64,000 nt of DNA from Arthrinium phaeospermum. Lineage: Eukaryota; Ascomycota; Sordariomycetes; Amphisphaeriales; Apiosporaceae. Under the pieces are notes generated by a model. It worked only from the letters and a program-made list of their open reading frames with translations. It was not told the origin of the DNA and did no database searches. The position numbers and the translations under genes are program-made. How positions within the stretch are numbered: position 1 is the stretch's first letter; each line of letters opens with the position of its first letter. The DNA is taken from the NCBI GenBank assembly GCA_006503535.1, contig QYRS01000001.1, positions 3,534,001-3,598,000 on the forward strand, in the 5' to 3' direction. Below are positions 33,738 through 44,487 of this stretch, one piece after another.

Positions 33738-36700
33738 CTAGTCCATCTTATAATTTTGATATGTGGTAGCCTTCCCGTCTACAATCCTGTCTATCTCTCC
33801 GACCCAGTACTCCAATGACTTGAAGTCGTGGGCCTCGTCCGGTATCGTATCCTGCCACACAACCCCAGGTCCGCAGCCTCTTTTAGAACCTCCTCTTCTG
33901 TTCCAATATTCGGATTGCGGTCCCGCTGCATGGTATTGGTCCATGTGGTACGAAGGAATTCTCTCAAGATGTCGGCGTTGATGGGTGATGTATCGTGTTG
34001 ATCCTGCAGCTCTTCAAAGAAGATATCGACGCACAGGTCAAATCGTTCGCTCTCCTGAGAATAGACGTGATCCAAATCCACTATGTCCGATGCTGTATAC
34101 TGTCTTTTGAAGCAGTTGCCCTCGAAAATACAACAAGTGTGGGGGAGCGACAGTGCCTCAAACGTGAGTAGTCGCGTCACGGTTTTCGCCGCCTTCAAGT
34201 CGATTCGGTCTGAGAATACGTCGATCAAGGAGTCGCATGCATCTTGCAAGTTCGACGCAGATTTAATAGCCGTTTTCAGTCCGCTAAGGAGCGGAGAGCA
34301 ACCCTCTTTCTGTGCACATCGACACTCGCAGCAGTCAAACACATCTGCGAACAGAGCGGGAGCAAGCTCCTGGGTAGCGTATCGGTCATTAATCGTGTGG
34401 CCCTCAGAGAAGATCAACGACGCGGTGTAGTGGGCGTTGGAAGTGCCAGTAACAGCTCGCTGCGAGATCCCATGCCAGAGTGAAATTATATCCACCCCGT
34501 GGGCAAACAGCCAGTTGACGTAAGGTAAACTACGTGTCTTGCTGATAGGCGTCCTTCCGTTCTTGTCGATTGCTGACACATCGCGCGAAATCCCAAGTCC
34601 CAGACGAGCTCGGCATCTTCGATGTTGTCGATATAGTGGTAGATCGAGCCGCCAGAAGCGACGCCGGTGCAGTCTGTATATAAGCCTTCGATTACAGCAG
34701 GGAGTTTTTACCTTCATCGCTTGCAGCCTTTCAATGACAGCCACAATTGGCATCCAACACCGCCGTGGACGAAAAGCCCATGCACGCGATTTGTGATTTT
34801 GACAGATACCGCACCGCCAGGTCCCGGAGCTCTCGGCGACGCTTACGCATATGCAGAAGGTAGATTCTCTTGACATGAGGCGATGCACGATGCCAAGGGA
34901 GAGCTCAACTCGTCGAGTCGTTGCTCGCACCCGGCGTCGAGGAAAAGGTCCAGAGTCACGCACTCCGGGCGGTGGCACTCGGATTCTCTGACCGGGTCCT
35001 CGTCGACGCACTGGACGGGGCATGGCCGCAGAGAACTGAGAAGAAGCACAGTCACTGGGGGCGAGCTGAGCCCAGCTCTCCTCCGTCTCAACTGGTGGGG
35101 CTTGGCGTGACGGAGTAGGAGACGTAGGCATGCGGGTTCTCGCACGGCCAGGTCGATGGCAGACCGCCCCGTGATTGTCGACTCTTCGAGGCAGTCTGGG
35201 AACAGGTCGAGTATCTCCGCAACCCGGTTTTCGTCTCCGGCTAGCACCGCTCTGCAGAGTGGATCGTTGAAACCAGACACTGCATGCTTCAATTAGTAAC
35301 AAACTCAACCCTGGCACGATTCTACGCACACTCTGATAAGACGACCGATTCGTTCAGGATCCAGAACAATTGGGCGTGCAACAAAGTATTCGGGACAGTG
35401 CAGTTCAGTGTTTCGGGGGGCAGAATGACCGTATCATCCGTGGCAAGGGTTTCCAGAACCACTTTGGCTGTTTTCAGTGGGGCTTTGAAATAAGACGTTT
35501 CCAGATGGTACAACGGCCTATGAATCGTGAGTGCCTTGTTTTGAGAACTTTAAGTCTTGTATAAGATGGAATACCTCTCTCGGACTCTGATTGGCACACC
35601 ATAGTTGACCATCGTCCGAAGAAGGGTCAACAAAAAAGGTGAACCCTCGCCGGGCGGAAACAGAATCTGTGATGATGGGGTCAGCCTTGGCGGGTTGGGT
35701 CGTTCTCTAAGTACTACTTACAAGGGAAGGGATTCTTGTGATGAGAGAGTCTCCGGATGGTAGCAAATCTGTAGGGCAGGCCCTACGCTCACGGAATAGC
35801 TCCGCGATCGTGCTTATACACAGGTTCACGATATGATCCTGGTGTGTAAGGATGAGTCTCTCTTGTCCATACCTGCTGGGTCCCACGCAGTCCAAAGCCA
35901 GGTTGATTAGTCGAAATGCCGGCGCAGTGTTCGGATCCACTGTAGCATGGTAGCGAACACCCTGCGCCAAACTGTAACCACCAGCTCCCGTACTGATGGA
36001 AAAGGAGATCTCTATTGATCTTGCTAGTATGCGCTTTAGCCCTGTTATGATCACACCCCATGCGTAGGTATATTCTTTAAGATGTGTTCCCACCAACGGG
36101 CATCCTGGGGAATGGTAATCAGGATTCTTCATCTCGTAAAAGATAGTCGCTATACCCAAGTGTCTTTGGCGGCGTCTCCGACTCACGTGGCGCTTGCAGA
36201 ATAGTCCGCAAAAGGCGGTCTCCTGGTCGAAAGGCTTGACTTCCATGATGCTGCACTGTTGAATTTGGTCGTTGTTCATTGGCACCCGCGAATTGTTGAC
36301 CATGAAATCGGATAGTTCGCGAAGACTGTCTGGCTTAGAGACCAGTCGGCCTAGTAACTCGTCGGGTGGGCTCTAAATCATGACGAGGACGTTTAGTTAT
36401 CGATGGGGAGAAGAAATATTTTGATGCAACAGAGCCTACCATTTGACTATTGCGAGCTCCTTGAGCAGAAGAAACTATTTGGTGTTCTTCAAGCACCCTC
36501 TCCAGCCCGGCAAGGTATTGGTTGTGCATGTCTCCAATCAGCTCGTCGTGGCGACTAATCCTCTCACTCGTGGTGTGTTGCGAGTCTCGAATATCCATCA
36601 TGATGTTTTGAAGACACTGCGTCTGCATGTCTACACGGTGCTGAACATTTAGTCCTAGACGTTTCAGAGCTCCATGTAGCTCAGGAAGGGCATCATGGAT

Positions 36701-37294
36701 CTCTCGGATCGGGCGCATAAGACTAGATATTCCCGTATTCGCGGCAACTGTTTCGTTTGTGCACTACACGCCATTTCCAGTGTAGATAGTTGAAGATCGC
36801 TATAATTACGTCAGTAGCCATAGACCATGGTAAGATAAAATGGGCGCATACACTTCCATCGCCTGGAGGGCAGTCTGCAGAAGGCTATTTACTACTTCAA
36901 CTCTGCTTTGCAGTCGGCGAATAAGCGGTTCCCGTAAGGGATAGGTCAGTGTTTGCCTTCGTCTGGCCCACTTCTCTTGCGATGAGAGTGCAGTATTGGG
37001 AGGTTTGGCCCCTTCGTTTTGGAGAATGCAATCGAGATTCTGAAGCTCGGCTTCGCACATGCGCACGCTCCGCTTCAGGTTGTCGCTCGCGCATTGGGTC
37101 ACATGTATCCGGACGCGTAGGGAATCAATCAGTCGCAGGTTTTCCTCCACCGCCTGAACCTGGTGCCTGATGAAAGTAAGGTTCTGAGACCGGGTTTCAA
37201 TTGTATCGAGATACGATCTGATTGAACATGCTACCTGGAGACCAATAGAGACCACACCAGTGACAAGACCTGCTAAAGACAGCGGATCAGCCAT
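33738..37294 (-). CDS. HeLo-like N-terminal domain + ankyrin-like protein 1, degenerate paralogue of the gene at 44488-47882
   Basis: Exons 37294-36854, 36763 to about 36440, and from about 36374 to about 35724 are open and in phase. Exon 1 is a fungal HeLo-like/STAND N-terminal domain (MADPLSLAGLVTGVVSIGLQ, then coiled-coil). Exon 3 carries the middle domain (SISTGAGGYSLAQGVRYHAT). Further exons give LLRTMVNYGVPIR, YHLETSYFKAPLKTAKVVLE and an ankyrin-like stretch (DPLCRAVLAGDENRVAEIL). Others encode ELRDLAVRYLSKSQIACMGF, the Cys cluster CCECRCAQKEGC and LTFEALSLPHTCC. After about 34880 at least three frame changes are needed, and the C-terminus (AHDFKSLEYWVGEIDRIVDG) ends in yet another frame at 33738. 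The order of modules matches the intact paralogue. It may be a pseudogene or sequence error. Confidence 0.7.
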
Positions 37295-37329
37295 GATGTA
37301 TCTTGGCGAGAATAGGAGCGTAGTTAAAA

Positions 37330-37452
37330 ATGAACAGGACAGAGGACTAGGAACTATTCAAATCTATGTGGCAACGGAGAAATGGAAGGAATGAACAGGA
37401 CAGAGGACTAGGAACTATTCAATCTATGTGGCAACGGAGAAATGGAAGGAAT
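37330..37452. repeat. Tandem duplication, unit 61 bp
   Basis: ATGAACAGGACAGAGGACTA occurs at 37330 and 37391. The copies are identical except for AAA versus AA. They lie just upstream of the HeLo-like/ankyrin gene start, in its promoter or leader. Confidence 0.9.
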
Positions 37453-37686
37453 AACCCTACCAACAGTGAAAGGTTAAGGTACGCTGAATGCATGATTTGG
37501 GAGCAAGCCCGGTGGTCACTGTCACCCGAATCCATTCCAATATGATTGGCCGCTTTCTTGCGTCAACGGGGCAGGACAGCCGTGGGGGTATTTATAAATA
37601 ACCATGTCCATCCGCCCCCACTAGGCGTGACATTCTTTATTGCTGACTCGGCAGTGAGGGTAGATTACCGCCGCATACTGCGGCAA
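37453..37686. other. Short intergenic region
   Basis: No gene seen. It contains TTTATAAATAA near 37592 on the plus strand, with no plus-strand gene close enough to assign it to. Confidence 0.25.
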
Positions 37687-38426
37687 TCATGGAGCTAGCA
37701 CCAAGGATAAGCCTTTGATTGGGTCTTGTTCCTTTGCTGTGCCGGCTACCAGTTGGTCAAAAGTATGCTCCAAGCCAGTAAGATCGGCACAGTACCAGTT
37801 GAAACCGTAAACGAAAATGCACACTCTTAGGGCGTGACTCAGTTTGTCGGGCGCACTATCGACCGGTTTGATGAAACTTCTCAAACGTTGTGGTAGAGAC
37901 AAGACCCAAGAAGGACTAGAGGAAATGTTGCCGACGAACATAACGCGCTGGATTCGGGAAAGGTCTAGCCATCGGCCGATGCTGAACATTCCTGAAGCAT
38001 ATCTGTGCTGCTGCTCTGCTTGAACTACCCTCGAAGGGAAAAGCGTCGGCACGGGTTCTCATAACAACTCAGGTCGCCTTCCTGCAACCAAAGGGGTAGG
38101 TCTAAAGTCATGGCGACGCATCTGGTTGAGTAGAATGCGTCTCTGCCTACGCGTCGGATGCTACGACAGGTTGTGTTAAGAACAAGCCAGTCGATAGCAT
38201 GCTGCTTTTGGTGGATTGAGATGCGGCCGCAGTAGCGTTTTGTATCGGCGTTATGGGGGTAGTCGATTTTCATTACCGGTTCGCCTGAGACGATACCAGG
38301 AAAGACGCGGTATTCTGGAAGGACGCAGTATTCTGGAAAGAATATGTTACTCTTCGGGTTCTCTGCAAAGACTTTGAGGATCTTCAAGAGGATTTCGTCG
38401 GGCAGGGCCTTGAATAAGCTGGCCAT
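37687..38426 (-). CDS. F-box-like protein, one frameshift
   Basis: The start at 38426 gives MASLFKALPDEILLKILKVF, a typical fungal F-box opening, followed by IDWLVLNTTCRSIRRVGRDAF and DLPLWLQEGDLSCYENPCRR. The frame then shifts near 38035-38045 and continues as IGRWLDLSRIQRVMFVGN, LPQRLRSFIKPVDSAP and GLEHTFDQLVAGT to 37687. The total is about 245 residues. Fungal F-box proteins of this size are usually substrate adaptors of SCF ubiquitin ligases. The substrate is unknown. Confidence 0.55.
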
Positions 38427-39618
38427 CTTGCTCGTGGTTCATGTGACGGCTTCAAGATGCTCTTCGATGCAAGGTTGATATGTGTGTGATGACAGGATGC
38501 AATAAGTCTTGGCTGATGGGCGGGAGAACAGGGTTGATGTGGTTGAAAATGGGAGATGCTGGTGTTCTTTGGGTGGATATTGACAAGTGATGATTGATCT
38601 TCAATTCCTCCGGCGAACAAAATGTGAGTAGGTCGGTTTTTGGTACGAGTGCGTCCTCTGTTTCAATGGGTAAGTACCAATCGCAGATCGAATCGATCAA
38701 AAGTAGTCTATCTGGAAGGAACCCCGGTCGAAGACCATGTAAGGTCAACGTTGCGTGAACGAATGTAGTTACGCATGGAAGGAACGAACCACTGGCTGGC
38801 CCATCAACGTTCTTTCCAGGGTGTTGGCGCCTTAAAATGGTAGTTTCCACAAAATTGGCTCCGTTAAGTCGCGGCCGATCATTTCACACCTTGGCCACAG
38901 AAATGCCACGGACGTCGAGAGTTTCAATTAAAGGATGCAGCGGCGGCAGTTGGTTGGAAAAGATTACCGTGCTCATTTTAAGCTTGTTAATGTGCACCGA
39001 TAGTCAAGAACAGACATATCTACCAACTGAAGAACCTGCCAATTTGGGATCTCAACAGCTCTCGTCAGTGGTTCCGCGGGCTCTGATGTTTCGAGTTCTG
39101 GCTGTTTGCAGACTTAGCTTGGGTGCGACTTGTACAGCCTGTCAAACATTCCCCGTCCTTCGTTTGGCCTGCCACTACCCAGCTTCATTTACTTCATTGT
39201 TCGTGCCTGTTCATACTTGTTTCTCATTCATTGACGTACACGAAGAGCTCAATGTTGACTCTGCTCTCAGACGCAGTTTAGCCCCGAGCGACCTGTTAAC
39301 AGTTTGACGCCTCGAGAGGGGATCGAGCCTCGATGCTTATACGGCCGCGAAATGAAATGGGCAAGCGTTTATTTCAGCCGCATCATTGAGGAAAGACACC
39401 ACAAGTAAGAGAAGAAACCTGTTTTGTACCTGATATCATGGCCTTTAGAGTGACAGGATCCAGTGGCGTCAAGGTCCTCAAATTACATGTCAAAAGGATG
39501 CATCATGAAAATCGTACCACGGCAGGTCAAATTGTATATAAGAGACCTCGGTTCCAGCCTGCCGATCTCATTGTCGAAGGTCCACCTCTATAAATCGAGA
39601 ACGTAGAAACCATCAACA
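38427..39618. other. Intergenic region with an unassigned plus-strand open frame
   Basis: Between the F-box-like gene and the decayed gene at 39619. An open frame at 38837-39307 (156 codons, plus) has several hydrophobic stretches but no clear start context or domain; I leave it unannotated. TATATAA at 39535 lies 84 bases before the ATG at 39619 and is a good TATA-box candidate for that gene. Confidence 0.35.
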
Positions 39619-41080
39619 ATGTATATCATTTCGGGAGTTGTGACTCTGGGGTTGACGCTCCTTCTGCGTCACTTATTTCACACCTATCAAGGGTCATTGC
39701 GGTGCCAACCAGAAGATGGATACAGCGCTGGTCCGTTTGTACCAGACGAGAAAGAGGCCTCCGAGGACCACGAGGACCACGATGTTGTCGCCGTTTTCTG
39801 CCGACTGTACCGCGAAGACGGCGCGGGCGCTTGGCCGCCGAGGTCCGAGCACGAGCAAGGTTGGCCGGTTCCTTCGTCCGGACCAAGAAATCTACGCCAT
39901 GATGTCTCCACAATTCGCGACCACAGATCCGTCGGTCGACGACGACGTCAATGCCAAGTGCCGCGCCGGGCTTCGGGCCGAAATGCGGGGGCCTCCTCCT
40001 GGCCGCCGAGGTCCGAGCACGAGCAAGGTTGGCCGGTTCCACTTCGTCCGGACCAAGAAATCTACGCCATGATGTCTCCACAATTCGCGACCACAGATCC
40101 GTCGGTCGACGACGACGTCAATGCCAAGTGCCGCGCCGGGCTTCGGGCCGAAATGCGGGGGCCTCCTCTCCAGCCGCGTTGACCTGTCCGCGGTGGAGGC
40201 CGTCTTGGCTCGCGTGGCGACATTCGACAGTGATGACGACGATTCGTTCTTCCCGCGTGAAGCCTACAACGGGTCCTATTCCTGCATCGCGTACGCGCGG
40301 CATGCCTACCGATGGGGCGTCGAGCCCCGTTGTCACTTCGCCCAGTGAAAACACCATGGCGGTCACCGTTCGGCCTGGATCAGGACGGAAAGCTTCAGTA
40401 TGCTTTCAACGAGTGCATACCGGAGTGGGTCGTGAGCACGGAGCTGGAGTGGTGTCACTTGTTTCGCGTTGTGAAAACCATAGTAAGTGAGTAGGCGATA
40501 CACGAGCCTCATCAAATCGCACTTAGTCCGTTTCTGTCGCCATCGCACCGATTACTGAGCATCTCTAAAATGTCCCATTCTAGTCGGCCATGATTCAGGC
40601 CATTATAAGCTTTGAGAAGAATGAAAAGGCATCTTGCCTCACTCATATGGAGTCAATGGAGGAACACTTGCGAGGGCTGCTTCGAGACCTGGCACATATC
40701 ATGAAGGATGATACGATCTCGCAGCCTAGCAGGTCCCGTTACATTAGCAGGCGACAAGCTGAGCCGCGAGCTGGCACGCGTGGCTCGAAGACTGGGTCAT
40801 CAGTCAGGCTCTGGAGCGTGTGTGAACCAAATGCGGGCGATTGCACGCGGAATCGCCCCAAAATGATGTACGTAGTTGAAAAGAGCGCTGGTAGCAAACT
40901 CTCTGAGACGATTAGACATATCCACAAAGGGCAAGCGACTCGGTGTTCATCAGCCCTGCGCCTCAGCATACACCAACTACGGTCGTCGTTCCGTTTTGGA
41001 ACCTCAAAAGGAAGAAGATGATAGTGGCAACGTTTTGCATCTGTTCATAGAACTAGAGGAGGGATTTGACACATTCTAGG
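39619..41080 (+). pseudogene. Broken gene with N-terminal membrane anchor, possibly indoleamine-dioxygenase-like
   Basis: ATG at 39619 opens with a membrane segment (IISGVVTLGLTLLLRHLF). After a 168 bp tandem duplication (39832-40172) there are pieces in different frames. These include DQEIYAMMSPQFATTD, RVDLSAVEAVLARVATFD, CIAYARHAYRWGVEPR, DQDGKLQYAFNECIPEWVVS and ELEWCHLFRVV. After an intron near 40488-40585 comes MIQAIISFEKNEKASCL with a helical stretch. The 'HAY.WG.EPR' block and the following 'AI' helix loosely recall the indoleamine 2,3-dioxygenase family, but no diagnostic heme-binding histidine can be placed with confidence. Several frame changes are needed. I treat it as a broken gene of uncertain family. 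Confidence 0.35.
39832..40172 (+). repeat. Tandem duplication, unit 168 bp
   Basis: TGGCCGCCGAGGTCCGAGCA occurs at 39832 and 40000. The copies differ by a 2-base indel (GGTTCCTTCG versus GGTTCCACTTCG) and by their last bases. I saw no internal substitutions. Confidence 0.92.
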
Positions 41081-42284
41081 TTCAATGTGACAAAGAAGTC
41101 GGCTAGCTACCTATTTGAAGATAAATATGAATTTGCCTACTGAGATCACCATCGCTGAGTTGCACTTCAGTGGGCGGCCGGGTCTCAATCATCTTGTCTG
41201 GGTTTCAATAACTGACGTATCAGAGGGTCCAGTTCCACAAACCCATCGTCAGCCTCAGATCCTCGGCGATCTCATCGATGCTGTCTGGTGCAAAGCGCAA
41301 AGTCTTCACTCGAGCTTGAATCACCAACCACCTGTCAGGCTTTCTACAAGTCTCTTCATGTCGCGGCATTGATGTTGCTGGTCCCTGTGAGTGGGGGTTG
41401 TTCAGCTCGTCCATGAACAGGGGACCCAGTCCTGCGCGATAAGTCAATACTTGAAATCACTCAAGCTTGTTGATTTCAGTCTCGGGACTCTGTCAAGTAG
41501 ATTCAGGCTGATGCTGACAGTAGCCCAGTGATGGATTGACGTACTCGGGTGAGCCCTTGAATAGGTAGTCGATCTCCCCACGCGACACCCCGTAGGCATC
41601 ATCCCAGAGCCTGAAGCGATCCAAGCTTCTCTGGAGACAGCTGAGGAACGTCTCGGATGTAGGGCTCATCCGACTGTGAGATATGTTTGACTATAGAAAT
41701 GAAAAGGTGTATCGACTCGGCACACAGCTCGGATGCCGGGCTCCGGTCATTAGAGCCAACCGCTCCGGGGGTTTCTGATTCAAGAGACATTGGTGCGGTG
41801 TCCTGTTGCAAGTCATTCGCCTCTGGAAATCAATCTCTCATATCGTATGTTGTCGAATCCTTGGTAGATGGTGGGCGGAGTACCTGGATCATATGACAGG
41901 AGGCCTAAATAAGTCCTTCTGCTCTCACGTAAGCTAAAGCAAGTTCGGTGTGTACGTGTACATGTGTGTGGGTGTATGTAGTGAATCGAATCTAGACGAG
42001 CCGTTCCGACGGACCGTGGCGAACCAGTTCTGAGAAGTCTACTGCCGTGGCTGGTTTTTGATCTATTTGCAGGCAAAATGAATTACACTGCAGCTTACGT
42101 TACATCCAAGTCTCCAAATTATCGGGTGACATCGCGTGTTAATGCATCGCCTCACCTCCAATATTATGAGGCACGATGGTGATTGGTTGATAATAGGGTG
42201 AGAACACGCGAACATGTAAGCATGCGCCATCCCCCAGCAAACTCGGAGCCGAACCCCAGAGCCTCGTCCCGGTACTTGGGCTTC
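41081..42284. other. Intergenic region, about 1.2 kb
   Basis: Only short overlapping frames; no domain recognised. A TG-rich microsatellite-like stretch (GTGTACGTGTACATGTGTGT) lies near 41950. Confidence 0.35.
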
Positions 42285-42290
42285 TATAAA
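42285..42290 (+). promoter_or_regulatory. TATA box of the DUF7580 gene
   Basis: TATAAA in CTTCTATAAAACTAACC lies 55-60 bases before the start codon at 42345. Confidence 0.45.
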
Positions 42291-42344
42291 ACTAACCGCG
42301 TTTCTGATAATCTCCAGGGTGACACACATACCGTAAGCCAGATC

Positions 42345-44275
42345 ATGATGGATCCAGTTTCTATAGTGTTTACCGTTCTGCCCCTACTGGCAGGGGCCGT
42401 CAAGGCTTACACCTCGGTCCGCAAGAGGTGTCGAGTCATTCGCCACTTCTCTAGGGAGCTACAACGCCTGCAGGGGAAGCTCGATCGTCAATACCAAATA
42501 TTCGTTAATGAGACGCACCTTCTGGTCCGGACGGCTCTCATCGATGATGATGTTATTGAGCGAATGCTGGACGATCCGGAGCATTCCCAATGGCAAAGCA
42601 ACGATCTAGAATCTACTTTGAAAGAATTTCTATCCGACAGCTACGACGCATACCTGGGAATCGTCGATGAGGTTTGCACCACGATCGAGGGTCTCGAGGA
42701 TGGACTATCCAAATACGAACTACCGCCAGTGGTGTCGCAGAATGCAAGTATCCCGAGCACATATATTGCATCACCTGAGAGGGTTCACTAACATCCAGCA
42801 GGGCATGCTCTCCAAGGGAACAACTCCACACTTCGGAAGCCGTGTCATGATGGCTTGTAGCACGGTCGGTTTCGAAAAGACCATCGAGGGTCTCCGTGAA
42901 CTTAATGGTGACCTTGGTCGCCTTCGGCAACAGTCATCCGAGTTGCGGAGACCCGGCACTAAGCTGCCGGACCGATTGAAAGAGGCGCAAATGTGTTCAG
43001 GGCACGGTGACTTCCAGGCCATCCGCAAGGCATCAAAAGGCTTGCACCAGGCTTTGATGGACGGATGGTCCAGGCATGCCCCGAGTACCACCCCGGGTAG
43101 CACGCGACACGATGTGAAGCTTTTTGCGGACGCGAAAGTGAAGGAGGGCGTTCGTTCAAACATCGCAATCCAGTGTCGTGGGCATAACATAGCTCCTCGG
43201 TGGTGAGTTTGCCCGTTATTTATCCGTCGTAGCATTGCTGACTGGACTATTAAGGACAAGTCGATCAATAGATCCAAATTGGTTTGTATTTCAGGTGCAA
43301 TCCCAAGCCCTGGAATGGGTGGACACGGGTTGGGACACACCACCAGACTCCGACGATGACGGCCGACCCAAAAGGCGCAAAGTCGATATTGCCGTTGAAC
43401 GCAATAGCGCCACACCCCAGGGACCCCTGATGAACTCGGCCAATCTACCAACCCCAATATACCTTGATGAAGTGACCCCGGAGCCAGAAGATACGAATAC
43501 CGACCGTATGTGTCTGGCGCTTCACAAACCGAGTGTAAAGCCATCCTCAACGATCCCACACTACTGTCTGGGACATTTGGACAACTCTTCGGATAATTCG
43601 TTTAGGCATTCTTTTTACCAAGGTAAAACGGTCCACCATCCTGTAACTACCATCCGGGATCAGGCCGTCAGCAAGTCGTACACGATGGGGGATATCTTAG
43701 CCGAGGCCCTCGACGGATGCCAGTCGGTGTTGCGACAGCTCATGTTAGCGCGTTACGTCGTGTCGACGGTGCTCAAGTTCCACTCCACGCCCTGGCTGGG
43801 CGAGTACACGACTGCCAAGGACATCTTCTTCCTCGGGAAACTGAAAGCGTCCAACCTCGCCGAGCACCTAGACACGATGCACCTCGAGGCCAGCTTCATA
43901 AACGACCACGAGTCCAGGCTACCAGACCCAGACTGCCCTATGGACGATGCGGCATCCACAAAGGCCTTCGAAGACGCCAAGATCCAGTACGGGGTGCGCA
44001 ACGTGACGCTCTGGTGCCTCGGGACCATGCTCCTCCAGATCGCCTGCTGGCGTCAGATCGACGCCGCCGACGACGTAACCACGATTCGACGGCTTTCCTC
44101 ACTAGTTTACTGTCCCGGGCCTCGGTATCAGCGTCTGACGAAGAAGTGCTTGGAGTGCGATTTCGGGTACGGCGACGACTTGGCACAGCCGCGGCTGCAG
44201 CAGGCTGTCTACAAGGGGCTTATCTGCGAGCTGAATGACATGATACAAAGTCTTGATATTGATGCTGGAGATTGA
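42345..44275 (+). CDS. DUF7580-domain protein with fungal N-terminal helical domain
   Basis: Three exons (42345-42743, 42799-43202, 43255-44275) join in phase to give 607 residues. The first intron is a GC-AG intron (donor GCAAGT) with a perfect CTAAC branch point. The N-terminus (MMDPVSIVFTVLPLLAGAVK, then long amphipathic helices to about residue 230) resembles the helical N-terminal domains of fungal STAND/HeLo-type proteins. A linker TGWDTPPDSDDDGRPKRRKV is typical. The C-terminal DUF7580 domain is recognised from KFHSTPWLGEYTTAKDIFFL, SNLAEHLDTMHLEASF, YGVRNVTLWCLGTMLLQIAC and the closing KKCLECDFGYGDDLAQPR. This domain looks like a decayed protein-kinase-like fold. Function is unknown; a role in allorecognition or stress is inference. 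The gene converges on the HeLo-like/ankyrin gene 213 bases away. Confidence 0.8.
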
Positions 44276-44487
44276 ATCAAGGAAAATTGCCTTTGGATAT
44301 GTAACAGATACCCCTCCTTCTGCATCTAACCAACTCAGAAATTACTGGTTTTGTTCCCAATTGCCATGTTAGCTCGTCATGTTCCTCGCAAAATTCGACA
44401 TTTTGCAAGCCAAAATATGAAACTATCGTAATAATTTCAAATCTCCAAGCGATAAGCAGCGCGTCTCAAGTCATATCCATCAACTGT

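Noticed and set aside
37330..37452. Short direct repeat as a CRISPR-like or attachment-site repeat
   Set aside because: Only two adjacent copies, no spacers, eukaryotic context; same character as the other indel-only tandem duplications.
38837..39307. 156-codon plus-strand frame with hydrophobic stretches
   Set aside because: No start context, domain or codon bias that distinguishes it from chance; overlaps an equally long minus-strand frame end.
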